Shown piece after piece: positions 29,663-39,621 of a stretch of 64,000 bases of DNA (position 1 is its first letter; every line of letters starts with the position of its first letter). Made by a program: the position numbers and the translations under genes. The notes under the pieces were generated by a model. That model was not told the origin of the DNA, made no database searches, and was given only the letters and a program-made list of their open reading frames with translations. The stretch comes from Exobasidium rhododendri (Eukaryota > Basidiomycota > Exobasidiomycetes > Exobasidiales > Exobasidiaceae): positions 434,001-498,000 of the forward strand of contig CP110630.1 of NCBI GenBank assembly GCA_026210745.1. The letters run 5' to 3'.

Positions 29663-30489
29663 GGAGGTGACGATGAAGCTTTGGACGACTACAGAAGATT
29701 CTTGGTACCTTTATGGAAGGAAGCAGACGCCCGCAGAAGTACTGCACGACCTCCTCAGACCGAAGGCGGCTCGTATCACGCCGAAGCATCTCATCCTCAC
29801 CGCACATCGTACCTTTATGCTGCGTGAGATTATACGATTTGAAGGCACCACGCAAATAGATATTACTAGACCCAGTCCAGGCAAGAACTTGATAAGAAGA
29901 GAGAAAGGCAGGGAAGTCGCCCACTATTTCTGCGTCGCTTGACAGCTTCTTAACTGCTATCTTTGTCTGCTATACTGTCTCATGCACCATCCACGTCTGG
30001 TCACCATACCTTGGCCTGACAGGAGGAAAGAGGATGTCCTATCAGTGCGTAGTACGGCAACCCTCTTACGATGTCTTCTTTTGTCTTCTCCGAAATGCTT
30101 GCACATGGAATGCCAGTGTGCTCTTGGAGACATTGGAGTAGGGTCCCCTTTCGTCTCTGTGACAGACTTAAACTAGGCACACCTCACTTCTCGCCGCTTG
30201 CGTTGCCTTCTATGGCGGATCTTGATTTTGCTGATGACATTCTTTTTCGTCACAGTAGCGACGTTCGAGCTTCTTCACCGCACACGATTTCTGACTCGAT
30301 CTTTCGGCCTGACCTCGGTCTGTTCTCGCCCTGCACCGCCTCGACGTGGAAAATGCTCCAGTTGATACGGTCTCCATGTTGGGGCCTTACGATGTGTCAG
30401 CAAAACATTTCATCCCACTCTATTCTTCTCGTCTTACCTCTCACTGCATAAGAAGCGACAGACAACTGCAGCTCTTATTTACAGCGAGC
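29663..30489. other. Divergent promoter region, genes 15 and 16
   Basis: The only head-to-head spacer in the window. About 0.83 kb must hold both promoters. I see no clear TATA element for either gene and no hidden family copy. Confidence 0.5.
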
Positions 30490-31848
30490 ATGCCCCTGAA
30501 GTCTTTGAAGCCTCTCTGCTACACTGCACTTACCACTGTCTACCTCCTATGCGATGTCGTCGAGTCGATCCCGATGCGCAGGTCTGATAGAGGCAAGGCG
30601 CCTCTTCATGCACCTCACCAGGGAGGACAGTCACATTCGCTACCACCCGACCAGCTCCTAGACCGTCTAAGCTTTGGCGAACTCGACATCAGTCATGGTC
30701 ATCTTCCACATCAGCCGCAAGGACAATTCCAACACGACGAGAACATCGGCTTTCCAATGGGGCATCACACGGCTGGACAATTTGGTGCACCGAATTCGTA
30801 CTACAATTTCTCACCTTCCGAGGACATGTTTCCTTCTCACGCCTTGTACACGCCTTCACAGTCAGACTTCGGCACGCCTCTTGACCCGGATCTCCTCCGA
30901 TTTCACGACTGGCAAAGCGACACACCCAGACCCACCCATCGATACGAGCACTTCCAGGGATACACACCCGCACCTTCCACCATGGATGCTACTGCGAGTA
31001 TTCCATCGTATCCCGACTATTCTGCGGCTGCATCACAGGGAATTCAGGTCTCTGTGTATCCCGAGCAGTCCTATCAAGGAGCAGACTATTCGAGCGCCTC
31101 TAGCAGCTCCTTTCCACTCAGTCTCTCTGGTGAGATCCAGCAGCGTCACAACATCAACGATGCTCCATCCCACGATGCTACCTATGATGCTGTTGGGCTT
31201 CATCGTGAACTATACTCTGATAAGATAGCGAACATCACTGATGCGCTCAACATGCCCTCCCAGATCATCCGTGAGAACAGCGTCCAGGCAGCAAAAGCGG
31301 CCACCTTGAGGCGCAAGAGCATGCCTTTCGACATCACACAGACGAACCACCTCACGTTGAAAGGTCTGGCACCGGATGATCTCTGCTGGGAGCATCTGAA
31401 CCCGTACACGACCAAGGCCATCGCTGAGGTGATCCAGGCGAGAAGATCCTCCCTCTACAAGAGTGTCCGGAAGCAGTGCAAGCGTGTCCTGACGGTCCGT
31501 CATGCTGCCTACCTACTGAGCGGAGATGAAGGTCTCATTCATGAGGCTTTACGGAATCTGTACGCCTATGACACAGGACGAAACAAGTCCTGGATCGACG
31601 AGACGACGCTGCCAGCAGGAGAGATTATCGCCGAGAAGATGAGCGAGGCGCTCGGACTGGAGAAACATGATACGTACGACTTCTTATTCCGCAAGGAGCT
31701 CTCGAAAGCTACGGCGATGGAGATTCTCAAGGCGGGAGAACATCAGTGCAGGGTGATTGCAGAAAGATTGAGGCGCACGCCAGACAGAGAGATCACACGA
31801 GGGCGAGGGCGAAAAAAGAAGGCTGACCATGTGCCCAGGCCTGTATGA
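30490..31848 (+). CDS. Gene 16: two-module secreted family member lacking M3
   Basis: 452 aa from the ATG at 30490; the frame upstream opens with GTG. The mature start is I-P-M-R-R-S-D-R-G-K-A. S-L-P-P-D-Q-L-L-D-R-L-S-F-G-E-L-D (50-66) is shared almost word for word with gene 17, as is D-T-P-R-P (144-148). The domain keeps M1 (about 300-357; Y-T-T-K-A-I-A-E-V-I-Q-A-R-R, L-L-S-G-D) and M2 (368-426; W-I-D-E-T, L-S-K-A-T-A-M-E-I-L-K-A, C-R-V-I-A). It then ends in a basic tail, G-R-G-R-K-K-K. M3 is absent without any frameshift, so the form appears established and not a fresh break. Confidence 0.9.
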   Translation: MPLKSLKPLCYTALTTVYLLCDVVESIPMRRSDRGKAPLHAPHQGGQSHSLPPDQLLDRLSFGELDISHGHLPHQPQGQFQHDENIGFPMGHHTAGQFGAPNSYYNFSPSEDMFPSHALYTPSQSDFGTPLDPDLLRFHDWQSDTPRPTHRYEHFQGYTPAPSTMDATASIPSYPDYSAAASQGIQVSVYPEQSYQGADYSSASSSSFPLSLSGEIQQRHNINDAPSHDATYDAVGLHRELYSDKIANITDALNMPSQIIRENSVQAAKAATLRRKSMPFDITQTNHLTLKGLAPDDLCWEHLNPYTTKAIAEVIQARRSSLYKSVRKQCKRVLTVRHAAYLLSGDEGLIHEALRNLYAYDTGRNKSWIDETTLPAGEIIAEKMSEALGLEKHDTYDFLFRKELSKATAMEILKAGEHQCRVIAERLRRTPDREITRGRGRKKKADHVPRPV

Positions 31849-32235
31849 GTCGTTCGTTGTGATATTACTTTGTAGACGAGTGATGTTGTTGATGGCGGCA
31901 ATGCTACTTTCAAGATGTGCCTCTTGCATTGCGTGAGGCAACATGCGTATTTCGCATGGGAGGAAGATGTCTCTGGACCTAGCTATGTCATAAGATGTCG
32001 AGCCGCAAAGTCTACATATGCATAGGACGAGCCACGTTCATGGGCTGAATTCATGCCCCGTTATTGCAGACACGGTACACCTTACAGTATATATGCTTTT
32101 CGGGCTCACCAGCAGAGAGATGAAGGAGTCTAGCAAAGGAGGCTTTCATGCGAGAAAAGATAGTCTCGTCCCTTCTCCTACACCTGCTGTGACCGTCGCA
32201 GCCTCGCTCTGCTCTTTCTTCACGCACTGCCAACA
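31849..32235. other. Intergenic spacer, genes 16-17
   Basis: A TATATAT at 32098-32104 lies 132 bp before the gene 17 ATG and is a possible promoter element. Nothing else seen. Confidence 0.45.
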
Positions 32236-33552
32236 ATGTTGCTGTTCTATCGATGTCTTACTCTCAGCGCTGCAAATCTCCTTGTTTGGGTTCACGCTGC
32301 GCCTCTTCCTATGCATCAGTCTAGGCAAGGAAAGGCTGTTCTCCGCCGTGAAGGGTCTTATCCAAGCTTGCCACCAGATCAGCTTCTTGCTGCCCTCAAC
32401 TTTGGAGAATTGGATCCACATCACAGCAGCACTTCTCACGGTAATCAAGATGTGCATCAGGAAGCCTCATACTTCCACAATCCAGCATACGTCAATGATT
32501 ACAAACTGTACGGCAGGGACCAGAGCTTCCTTCCTTATAATGCCGACTTATTCACACACCCGTATGCCTCTAGTAGCACGAGTGCCACCCATGCAGGACA
32601 GTTCGGTGCTGTTCCTGAGCTTGATCTTGGATGGCAGCAGCAACTCCCAGACAGTATGTACCCCCTCACATATTCTCACGGGCCTCCGAACACTCCATTG
32701 TATGAATATCCGCTCTACCAGCATGAGCAGGAATATCGGAGCAGTAGCATGCCACTTCCTTTGCACCAGCTTGAAGGCCACCTTCACCAATCTGTGCACT
32801 ATGATGTGCCGCTGCTCGAGTCTCTACAAAGTCCACAGTATCAATATGTACAAGATCTCCAGGAGGAGCAGCATCGTGTGAATCATCCCGCACAGCAACA
32901 CCAACATCTTCCTCCTCAGCGCTTGCCAGACACCCCTCGCCCTCTTTCAAGACACAAGAACGGACAGCTGCACGTTGGAGGGCCGAAGCGCACCCACAAG
33001 ACGGACAGGATAACAAATCATGCCTATCCTCCCGCGTTTGTAGCGATGTTGTATCGACACAAGAGCCAGCGCTTCGACATGGGCCGCAGTAATCTCCTTC
33101 ATTTGAAGGATCTCAAGGGAAGTGATCTCTGCTACGATAGGCTCGACAATTACACCATCAGAGCGATTACCGAGGTGATTCAGGCACGACGACCTTTGCT
33201 GCACAGGAGTATCCGCAAGTACATTAGTCCTTTGTTGACCCTGTTTCAGGCGGCGAATCTGTTGAGCGGAGATGAAGAAAGAATCGCGACTGCATTGAGT
33301 ATGATATACAGGTACACGTCGTACGAGAGCCCCGCTTGGATGCAGCTAATCTCGATCGAGGATGGGGCGATTGTGGTAGATAGAGTGGGAGAAGTGATGG
33401 GGATGGACAGACTCGATACGCGCGACTATTTGCTCCGGAACGAACTCTCAAAGGACCAAGCCATACTCATCCTGCAGGCAAAGGGATTCGACGAGATCAG
33501 AGATATTGTCAAGGATTTTTACCGGGGAAAGAGCTCAAAGAAGGAGCCGTGA
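32236..33552 (+). CDS. Gene 17: two-module secreted family member lacking M3
   Basis: 438 aa. The signal peptide ends before A-P-L-P-M-H and is followed by R-Q-G-K-A-V-L. It is the tandem sister of gene 16: S-L-P-P-D-Q-L-L-A-A-L-N-F-G-E-L-D (44-60), D-T-P-R-P (232-236), and R-H-K-S-Q-R-F-D before the domain. M1 is about 300-358 (Y-T-I-R-A-I-T-E-V-I-Q-A-R-R-P, L-L-S-G-D-E) and M2 367-426 (W-M-Q-L-I, L-S-K-D-Q-A-I-L-I-L-Q-A). The protein ends in S-S-K-K-E-P, a short basic tail in place of M3. The low-complexity part is Gln/His/Tyr/Leu-rich. The shared lack of M3 implies loss before the 16/17 duplication. Confidence 0.91.
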   Translation: MLLFYRCLTLSAANLLVWVHAAPLPMHQSRQGKAVLRREGSYPSLPPDQLLAALNFGELDPHHSSTSHGNQDVHQEASYFHNPAYVNDYKLYGRDQSFLPYNADLFTHPYASSSTSATHAGQFGAVPELDLGWQQQLPDSMYPLTYSHGPPNTPLYEYPLYQHEQEYRSSSMPLPLHQLEGHLHQSVHYDVPLLESLQSPQYQYVQDLQEEQHRVNHPAQQHQHLPPQRLPDTPRPLSRHKNGQLHVGGPKRTHKTDRITNHAYPPAFVAMLYRHKSQRFDMGRSNLLHLKDLKGSDLCYDRLDNYTIRAITEVIQARRPLLHRSIRKYISPLLTLFQAANLLSGDEERIATALSMIYRYTSYESPAWMQLISIEDGAIVVDRVGEVMGMDRLDTRDYLLRNELSKDQAILILQAKGFDEIRDIVKDFYRGKSSKKEP

Positions 33553-33668
33553 CGGAATGTAATGGCGCCGTATACCTGTCACCCTTTACCCAGAAAGCTA
33601 GAGTAAAGGCAAGAAATGAGAACTTTCGTCGAGTAATACAAATGTAGACAGATACACGGAGCTTTGAA
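33553..33668. other. Convergent junction, genes 17 and 18
   Basis: 116 bp between facing stop codons; marks the point after which every gene is on the - strand. Confidence 0.7.
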
Positions 33669-35333
33669 TTAGTGCCGGGTATAGTAGATGGGGCGGGCGT
33701 CTTGAAGGTCTGGAAGGTCGTAGCCCCTCTGAAAAGCGAAGATGACCGATTGAAAGTCGTCATCGCTCGCCGTGAGCATCTTGAGTCCATATCCTTCCGT
33801 GACTTTGGCCATTGCGAGTTGATTGTAGCAAGTAGCCTCCTTGTTCACGCCGTGCAACATCATACGCTGCAGCAGTGCTTTCCTCTGCAGCTGCGTCAGG
33901 CCACTCTGCCACGGTAACGTAGTAGTCGAGTCGGGAACAAGCAAACCCAATCGAGCTGCGATTGCATGAGATTGATTCGGACTGGAGTGCAGTATATCGT
34001 ACGCAGAGTCAGGTCCGATCTCCTCTCGAAGTGCCATCTCATCGCGAAGGTGGCTCGGACTCTGGCCTGTCGCCTCCTTCAGTCTCTGGATCACTTCCAA
34101 GCGTTGGTTCTCGTTGAGATTTGTCATCCAGGCGATGCGCTTGGAGTTGCGCTTTTGACGGTTGATCGGGTACAAAGCCTCGGTGGCCGCCTTGACGCGC
34201 GGTATTTCGTTGCTGAGGAGATCTTCTGCCCGATCAGATCGAAGTACTCGAGCGAGATGGAGTCGTATTGCCCTCCTTGTGAACGGCCTGACCCGGTGTA
34301 TGCGCTCGATGACGATTAAGCGCTGATCTGTGTCTAGCGTCTTGTATACGCGGTCGTCACTCTCGTTGTGTCGGACGATTGGATCGTAGCGCAGCGTGTA
34401 CTCTCCCGTGTAGAGTCGCAAGTCTTCGCATGTGTGCACGGCGTTCTCCAGGGGTGGAATGGCTTGATGGTCTACGTTGCCGGGAGCAGAAGGAAGCTCG
34501 TAGCCCTCGTGTTGATGAGGAAAGTCAGTAGTACTGGACGAGCCTGGGTCCATGTACGCATCTGCCCCGCCATACATGTTGCCCCAGTCTTGGAGAGGTA
34601 CATTCAGATCATGATTGTAAATAGAGGAGACGTTCAAGGAGCCTGTTTGATCAGAATGAATGGTGCCAGGAGACACATATGCTTCGTACTGTCCGCCCAT
34701 CGGAGCAAGATGTGCACTGTTGATGTCTATATTCAGCAAATGGTCGTCTCGTTGAGTAGCAGGGTGAGATACAGAGCCACTGTAAGGAGCAATGTATTGC
34801 GTACCAAGATAGCCTGTTGCATCGCCTTGATGCTCATACCCGAAGCTGCCAGTAGGATGCAAGAGAGAGGCGTACGTGTCTGGATAAAGAGGATGCGCGG
34901 TGTAAGGGAGTGGTGCCCCGTCGGAGTAATCATAATTGGTAGATGAACCGGCTATGGGAGGAAGATCATTCATCCAGGCATGCGCCACGTCTACGTTGTG
35001 ACTTGCCGTGCTCTGATGTGGGGAACTGCTACTGCCTTGCTCGAGGCTGCGAGGATTTGCCCGTGTGGATCTGCGTCGAGTCGTACCAAGACGAGATGTC
35101 CTGGCTCCGGCATCAAGGGCTGCATTAGTAACGCGATCGAGACGAGAAGTCTGAGCTCCCGATACTGTGTCGTGATATGGCTCTGCTGCGGAAGAGGATG
35201 TGCGGATCGGACCAGGATGGAAAGTGCTGGGGTTGACGTTGTCGTATCTCTCACTGCCATCCATCGGCCTCGGAGCGGGAGACGCTACAACGAGACTGCA
35301 TAGACATAGGAGAGCAGTAATAGAGGGATGCAT
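33669..35333 (-). CDS. Gene 18: secreted three-module family protein, plus-arm style on - strand
   Basis: 554 aa. The signal peptide is about 1-17 and the mature start is S-P-A-P-R-P-M-D-G. T-S-R motifs are at 62-64 and 79-81, each preceded by G-A-[QR], so this - strand gene carries the mark of the + arm. R-T-T-R-R-R-S-T-R follows. The boundary is Y-T-G-E-Y-T-L-R, also + arm style. M1 is about 330-389, M2 402-464 (W-M-T-N-L-N-E-N-Q-R) and M3 474-536 (P-W-Q-S-G-L-T, Cys-Tyr-Asn-Gln-Leu, G-Y-G-L-K-M-L). No Cys in M2. A weak TTTATAG lies about 65 bp upstream of the ATG. Confidence 0.93.
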   Translation of the reverse strand: MHPSITALLCLCSLVVASPAPRPMDGSERYDNVNPSTFHPGPIRTSSSAAEPYHDTVSGAQTSRLDRVTNAALDAGARTSRLGTTRRRSTRANPRSLEQGSSSSPHQSTASHNVDVAHAWMNDLPPIAGSSTNYDYSDGAPLPYTAHPLYPDTYASLLHPTGSFGYEHQGDATGYLGTQYIAPYSGSVSHPATQRDDHLLNIDINSAHLAPMGGQYEAYVSPGTIHSDQTGSLNVSSIYNHDLNVPLQDWGNMYGGADAYMDPGSSSTTDFPHQHEGYELPSAPGNVDHQAIPPLENAVHTCEDLRLYTGEYTLRYDPIVRHNESDDRVYKTLDTDQRLIVIERIHRVRPFTRRAIRLHLARVLRSDRAEDLLSNEIPRVKAATEALYPINRQKRNSKRIAWMTNLNENQRLEVIQRLKEATGQSPSHLRDEMALREEIGPDSAYDILHSSPNQSHAIAARLGLLVPDSTTTLPWQSGLTQLQRKALLQRMMLHGVNKEATCYNQLAMAKVTEGYGLKMLTASDDDFQSVIFAFQRGYDLPDLQDARPIYYTRH

Positions 35334-35837
35334 TCGCGCTGTTCAGAAGTGATCAGGGGTTAGGAGGAAAGACGGCGCCAGGCTGCAACTTTCCCTATAA
35401 AGAGTATGGGGAGGGCCTACACCGCTTCTTACGAACTTCTTTATCATGCAGACATAATATACAGGAGCATTATAGGGTCGATATGGCTAATCGTACGAAT
35501 GACCGAGCATGAAAGCAACAAGTGGCATCTAAGGTGCATGAAAGTGGAGTTATAATATGGCGAGATGTGACATGTCAACCTTACCTTGTCCCTGGCGTGC
35601 TTTCAGTCATTCCCAGTCAGTCTAAATCGAAGGAACGGAAAAGCTCATTGAGGATGTCAGCAAAAGAAAGGTAGAGCAACGACGGGCCGCCAATAAGCAA
35701 GAGAAGGAATAGGAATTACTTTTGTGCTTGCATCTATCACCCTGTGTTTTCTCGCTGACAGGCATCTGTATTGGAGATTAGACTGTATCAAGAGTGGGCA
35801 GTGCACATTTGTCTATGCGATGTAAAAGTAATGGCAA
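35334..35837. other. Intergenic spacer, genes 18-19
   Basis: Gene 18 promoter and gene 19 3' end. A/T-rich between 35440 and 35570; no distinct element recognised. Confidence 0.45.
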
Positions 35838-37235
35838 TCAATCTGGCAGCGCAACACCCTTCGTAGTCAAGGCCAGCATGATCTGCTCAAACTTGACTTC
35901 GTCCGCCTGTAGCATCCTAAGACCGTAGCCGGAGGGAGCGGCATGATCTCTGAAGAGATCCCAGCATGTCTGTAGCGAGTCGACGCCGTACCCTATCATT
36001 CTCTGGTACAGCGCCTTCTTCTGGATCGTGCTGACGCCGTCCTGCCACGGTGAAGCCTTTCTGCTCTTCTTCTCCTTTCTTCCAAGTTCAGACTCTGGCT
36101 GGATGAGGCCATACTTTGAGGCAAGAGTGGCAATATCCGGGAGGTAGTGCGTGTCGAGGATCTCCTGTGCAATTTCAGGCGTGACCTTCCGCTTGATGAA
36201 GTAGTCGCGGAGATAGTCTTTGCGCTGTTGCGTGGCGATTGCGACCTTGTCAATCACTTCTAGTCGCTTTGCTTTGTCGAATCCCTTCATCCACGGTACA
36301 CCAGCTACGCCCTTCTTGCGTTCTTTGATCGGATACAGGCGCTCCACCGCAGCGTCGACTCTTGTCACATCGTTGCTCAGGAAGTCGTGCGCCAAGGAGG
36401 ACGTCAGCGTATCGGCCAGCTGCGTGCGAAGCCACTTCTCCGTGATGGGCCGTGTCGCTGTGATCTGCTCCACGATGAAGTCCTTCTGATCCGTGCTCAA
36501 CACTTTGTAGGCGGGTCCAGATGCGACTTTTGGGAAGTCTCTGTTGGGCACATATTCGTACTCGCGCTGAACGGAATACTGTCGAGCAGGTGGATGATAC
36601 GGCACCTTGGTCTGCTTGGGTCGATCGACGACAGAAGGCTGCTGCACAGAATAGGAGCTCGTGGGTGAGCCAATATTCATGGCATGTACAGACAAGTCTT
36701 GATGATCTACATGCGATTGAGTCATGCCATAGCCGTTGTGTTGTCCGCCATGATAGTCAGAATGTTGCTCAGGAACATGTTGCCAGTGACTTGCCTGAGG
36801 AATGTTGCGGTCCGTGTATTGAGTTGGATTCGAATACACCAAACTGTAGTCCATGTACGGGCTATATGGCGGATAGTGGTACCGGTTCGATGACTGTGCC
36901 TCGGAATAGTGACTGATAGGAGCCTGAGCCACAAAGTGAGTAGGATATTCACCGTAGTGGTGCGTGTCATGAAATCCAAACGACGGATCATTCGGCTCTT
37001 GATATTGACCGTGAACGCTGCTCGACGCTCCATGAAAATGATGGAAGACCTCATTCTGCGCCGGCATGCCGTACTGATGCGAAGTTTGATCGTTGGGGAG
37101 CGGTGGTAATTCCGTGCTGTTGTGATCCCAAAGTTCCTGAAGTCCACTGAACATGGGTGACGGTGAGGGTGTCGGAGTAGCCGCCGTCCAGCCGTAGAGG
37201 AGTATGAACGCAGCTAAGTAAGGCACTCGGAGCAT
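35838..37235 (-). CDS. Gene 19: secreted three-module family protein (candidate effector)
   Basis: 465 aa. The signal peptide is about 1-19 and the mature start is T-P-T-P-S-P-S-P-M-F. E-L-P-P-L-P-N-D (42-49) lies near the N-terminus, and V-H-A-M-N-I-G-S (183-190) corresponds to the A-M-N-L motif of genes 2 and 5. The low-complexity region is rich in His, Tyr and Gln. The boundary is E-Y-E-Y. M1 is about 242-301, M2 314-377 (W-M-K-G-F-D-K-A-K-R-L-E-V-I-D-K) and M3 396-457 (P-W-Q-D-G-V-S, Cys-Trp-Asp-Leu, G-Y-G-L-R-M-L). A Lys/Glu-rich linker joins M2 and M3. M2 resembles that of gene 27 (L-E-V-I-D-K-[IV]-A). Confidence 0.93.
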   Translation of the reverse strand: MLRVPYLAAFILLYGWTAATPTPSPSPMFSGLQELWDHNSTELPPLPNDQTSHQYGMPAQNEVFHHFHGASSSVHGQYQEPNDPSFGFHDTHHYGEYPTHFVAQAPISHYSEAQSSNRYHYPPYSPYMDYSLVYSNPTQYTDRNIPQASHWQHVPEQHSDYHGGQHNGYGMTQSHVDHQDLSVHAMNIGSPTSSYSVQQPSVVDRPKQTKVPYHPPARQYSVQREYEYVPNRDFPKVASGPAYKVLSTDQKDFIVEQITATRPITEKWLRTQLADTLTSSLAHDFLSNDVTRVDAAVERLYPIKERKKGVAGVPWMKGFDKAKRLEVIDKVAIATQQRKDYLRDYFIKRKVTPEIAQEILDTHYLPDIATLASKYGLIQPESELGRKEKKSRKASPWQDGVSTIQKKALYQRMIGYGVDSLQTCWDLFRDHAAPSGYGLRMLQADEVKFEQIMLALTTKGVALPD

Positions 37236-37893
37236 CGTTGAGTAGTAAATGAGAGGAAGTGTGACTGCCCAGGAGAAGAGAAGAAGGACTCTTCCTCAAC
37301 AGCCAAGGAATGGTATTTATATCGAAGACGTACAGCACAGCCTTGCCACATCTGACATCATCTCGGTCTCGGCTCTGCGATGTAGTGATCTTGTTCGGTT
37401 ATCACGGTGATGGAGGCAGATCATCTCTTCTCTTGGCGAGATTATGCCGGTACAGGAGCTGGAGGTGCATGCATCGTGGTCTTGCCCAATGGCCTGGAAG
37501 CACGCGAGTATTCCTGACTGACTAAAACTGGCCATTTAAGGCTTCCATCGGAAAAAGTGTTGGTATTACTTTGATGTCGCTCAGAGAAAAAGCCAGAGCA
37601 GTGACCAGCATCAAAAATCTGCCGTGGGTCACTTTTACTCGCGGTAAGGTGGTCATTGTGTAATCGATGTCGTAGAGGATAGAGCACTGCCTCTATTTGC
37701 GTACTAAATTTACACAATGTAAGAGTAATCCAGCTCTTTCCTCGCTCAAGGAGTCAGTCATTGAGTTTGACGCCGCGACGAGCCAAGCCGACGACATGAT
37801 ACTAGCACAGATGAATTTCAGTGCACCTCGTTTCGACTACACAGAAGATGTTATAGGACCTATTCATTCATTTCCTCTGCCCTCTAAGCTTTA
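37236..37893. other. Intergenic spacer, genes 19-20
   Basis: Contains the gene 19 TATA box at 37314-37321. The rest shows no coding or repeat structure that I recognise. Confidence 0.5.
37314..37321 (-). promoter_or_regulatory. Putative TATA box, gene 19
   Basis: TATAAATA on the - strand, 79 bp upstream of the gene 19 ATG; the best match to a consensus TATA box in the window. Confidence 0.6.
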
Positions 37894-39336
37894 CTATGGA
37901 GGCGACCCCCGAGGCTTGTATCGCAGCCAATTCATAATCTCCTGGAACTTGCCGTTGTCCGCCCTCAGCATCACCATTCCATAATTATCCGGCACAAACG
38001 GTCGAACAAGGATCTTGTAGCAATAGTCCTCCTTGACGCCGTAGAACATCATACGCTGCAGCAGGGCACCTCGTTGAAGATAGCCGACGCCCTGTTGCCA
38101 CGGTTTACTTCGAAGTGTCTTCACGACGTACAACCCATCGCGCTCTGCCATGGCTCTGCAGTCGTCCATGGAGCCCTGGAGGATGTTTCGCGCTTGCCTA
38201 GGTGAAACTTCACTCTCGAGGAACAGATCCAGTAGCTCGTCTGATCGCTGCTGCGTCGCCTCTGCGAATTTCTTGATCACCAGTCTTCTTTCACTGTTGG
38301 AGAGGCCCATCATCCACGGTGTGAACGTAGCTCGCTCCTTGCGTAGATCGATAGGGTAGATCCTGTTGATTGCCTCGTCCATCATGACGACATCGTCTCC
38401 TAGCATAGACACTGCCAATGATCGTGTCATATGGTCAACGAGCTTCTTTCGAATCGCTTCGACGTTGTATGGTCTGACTTGGCGTATCCGATCGGCAATG
38501 ACCGTCCTCTGATCTTTTGTCAAGTCGTAGTAGATCTTTGCCTTTGGGTCATTAAAGTACTGGATGGTAGAGTCGAACTGGTAGGGAAATTCGATGGGGA
38601 CGATATACCGATTCTCAGGCGCGACGTTGCTCTGCTCTTCAAAGGAGGGATACAGCGCCTGCTGTGCGATCTCCTGCAGTCGGTATGCTTGTAGCTGGCG
38701 TAGATTGTAAGCATATGGATGATGGCCCTCGCTGTTCATCCGGATCAAGTCCGCACTAATTGGCGTACGACCGGCGGCAAGCATGTCTTGGTCTTGATCT
38801 TGGTCCTCGTTTGTGTTTGCCTCTTGCACCTCAGACGGCTGCGGAGTGTGTTCAGCTCCATGTTCAACGGACTGGCCTGTCTGATGGAAGTACTGGCTAA
38901 TTGGCATGATTATGTTGCCGGGAGGAGGATAGTAGGACAGGCTGCTATGATCCTGTGCGTAGTAGGGGTTGGAGACCTGCGCATGGTGGCCACTGTAGGC
39001 GAAGGGCTCCTGCTGCACTGTAGAGGCATAATCGTATGCGCGATCGTAATGACCTGGTTCGTTCTGATGAGAGCTTTGGTGATGGTCCAGGTTCATGTTC
39101 CCCATCCCAAAGCCAGACAAAAAGTCCCTCGTCTGTACAGTGGGACGGGGTGTGTCGGCATGGAGTTGATATGGGGGACCGGCTGCCTGTGCTTCCTTTG
39201 AAATGGCAGGGCGCTTTCCCTTACTTCTGTTGAGCATCGGACTCGGTGCAGGACTGGCCAGAGTGCTGCCATAGTGAAGCAAAATAAAGGCAATAGTGAC
39301 AGAGCGAGATGCGAAGAACATCGTCAAGCTGACCAT
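37894..39336 (-). CDS. Gene 20: secreted three-module family protein (candidate effector)
   Basis: 480 aa. The signal peptide is about 1-27 and the mature start is S-P-A-P-S-P-M-L-N-R-S-K-G-K. D-T-P-R-P (61-65) runs directly into T-R-D-F-L-S-G-F-G (69-77), a string also found in gene 24. An acidic E-D-Q-D repeat lies near 177-184. A Q-E-I-A-Q-Q-A-L helix-like stretch (221-228) parallels one in gene 22. The boundary is weak (Y-I-V-P-I-E-F). M1 is about 268-328, M2 341-402 (W-M-M-G-L-S-N-S-E-R-R, D-C-R-A-M-A) and M3 412-472 (P-W-Q-Q-G-V, Cys-Tyr-Lys-Ile-Leu, N-Y-G-M-V-M-L). It has the - arm Cys pair. Confidence 0.93.
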   Translation of the reverse strand: MVSLTMFFASRSVTIAFILLHYGSTLASPAPSPMLNRSKGKRPAISKEAQAAGPPYQLHADTPRPTVQTRDFLSGFGMGNMNLDHHQSSHQNEPGHYDRAYDYASTVQQEPFAYSGHHAQVSNPYYAQDHSSLSYYPPPGNIIMPISQYFHQTGQSVEHGAEHTPQPSEVQEANTNEDQDQDQDMLAAGRTPISADLIRMNSEGHHPYAYNLRQLQAYRLQEIAQQALYPSFEEQSNVAPENRYIVPIEFPYQFDSTIQYFNDPKAKIYYDLTKDQRTVIADRIRQVRPYNVEAIRKKLVDHMTRSLAVSMLGDDVVMMDEAINRIYPIDLRKERATFTPWMMGLSNSERRLVIKKFAEATQQRSDELLDLFLESEVSPRQARNILQGSMDDCRAMAERDGLYVVKTLRSKPWQQGVGYLQRGALLQRMMFYGVKEDYCYKILVRPFVPDNYGMVMLRADNGKFQEIMNWLRYKPRGSPP

Positions 39337-39621
39337 CCGTAATTAAAGCGCAGTAATTGGAGTGGGAGGAGAGGCAGAGTAAGGCCTTTCGAGGGACGCT
39401 GATCTTCCTATTCCCTTCTTCTGTGCGTGTGTCCCTCTACCTTTCTTGTTGCGCCCTTTTTCTTGCTTCGAGCATACTTTATCTCTCGCTCATTTTCCAT
39501 ATCGTACACCGCCTTCTGCTGCTTTTCTATACGTCACATCAGTCACATTGTTGGATCCTCGGCCGTGCTCTGTTCTAATATTATTATCGATCCTGCGATC
39601 TACGCCCACACACACATACTG

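Noticed and set aside
32018-32881. 287-codon + strand frame overlapping the start of gene 17
   Set aside because: Different frame from gene 17, no family feature, and gene 17 has signal peptide and modules in its own frame.
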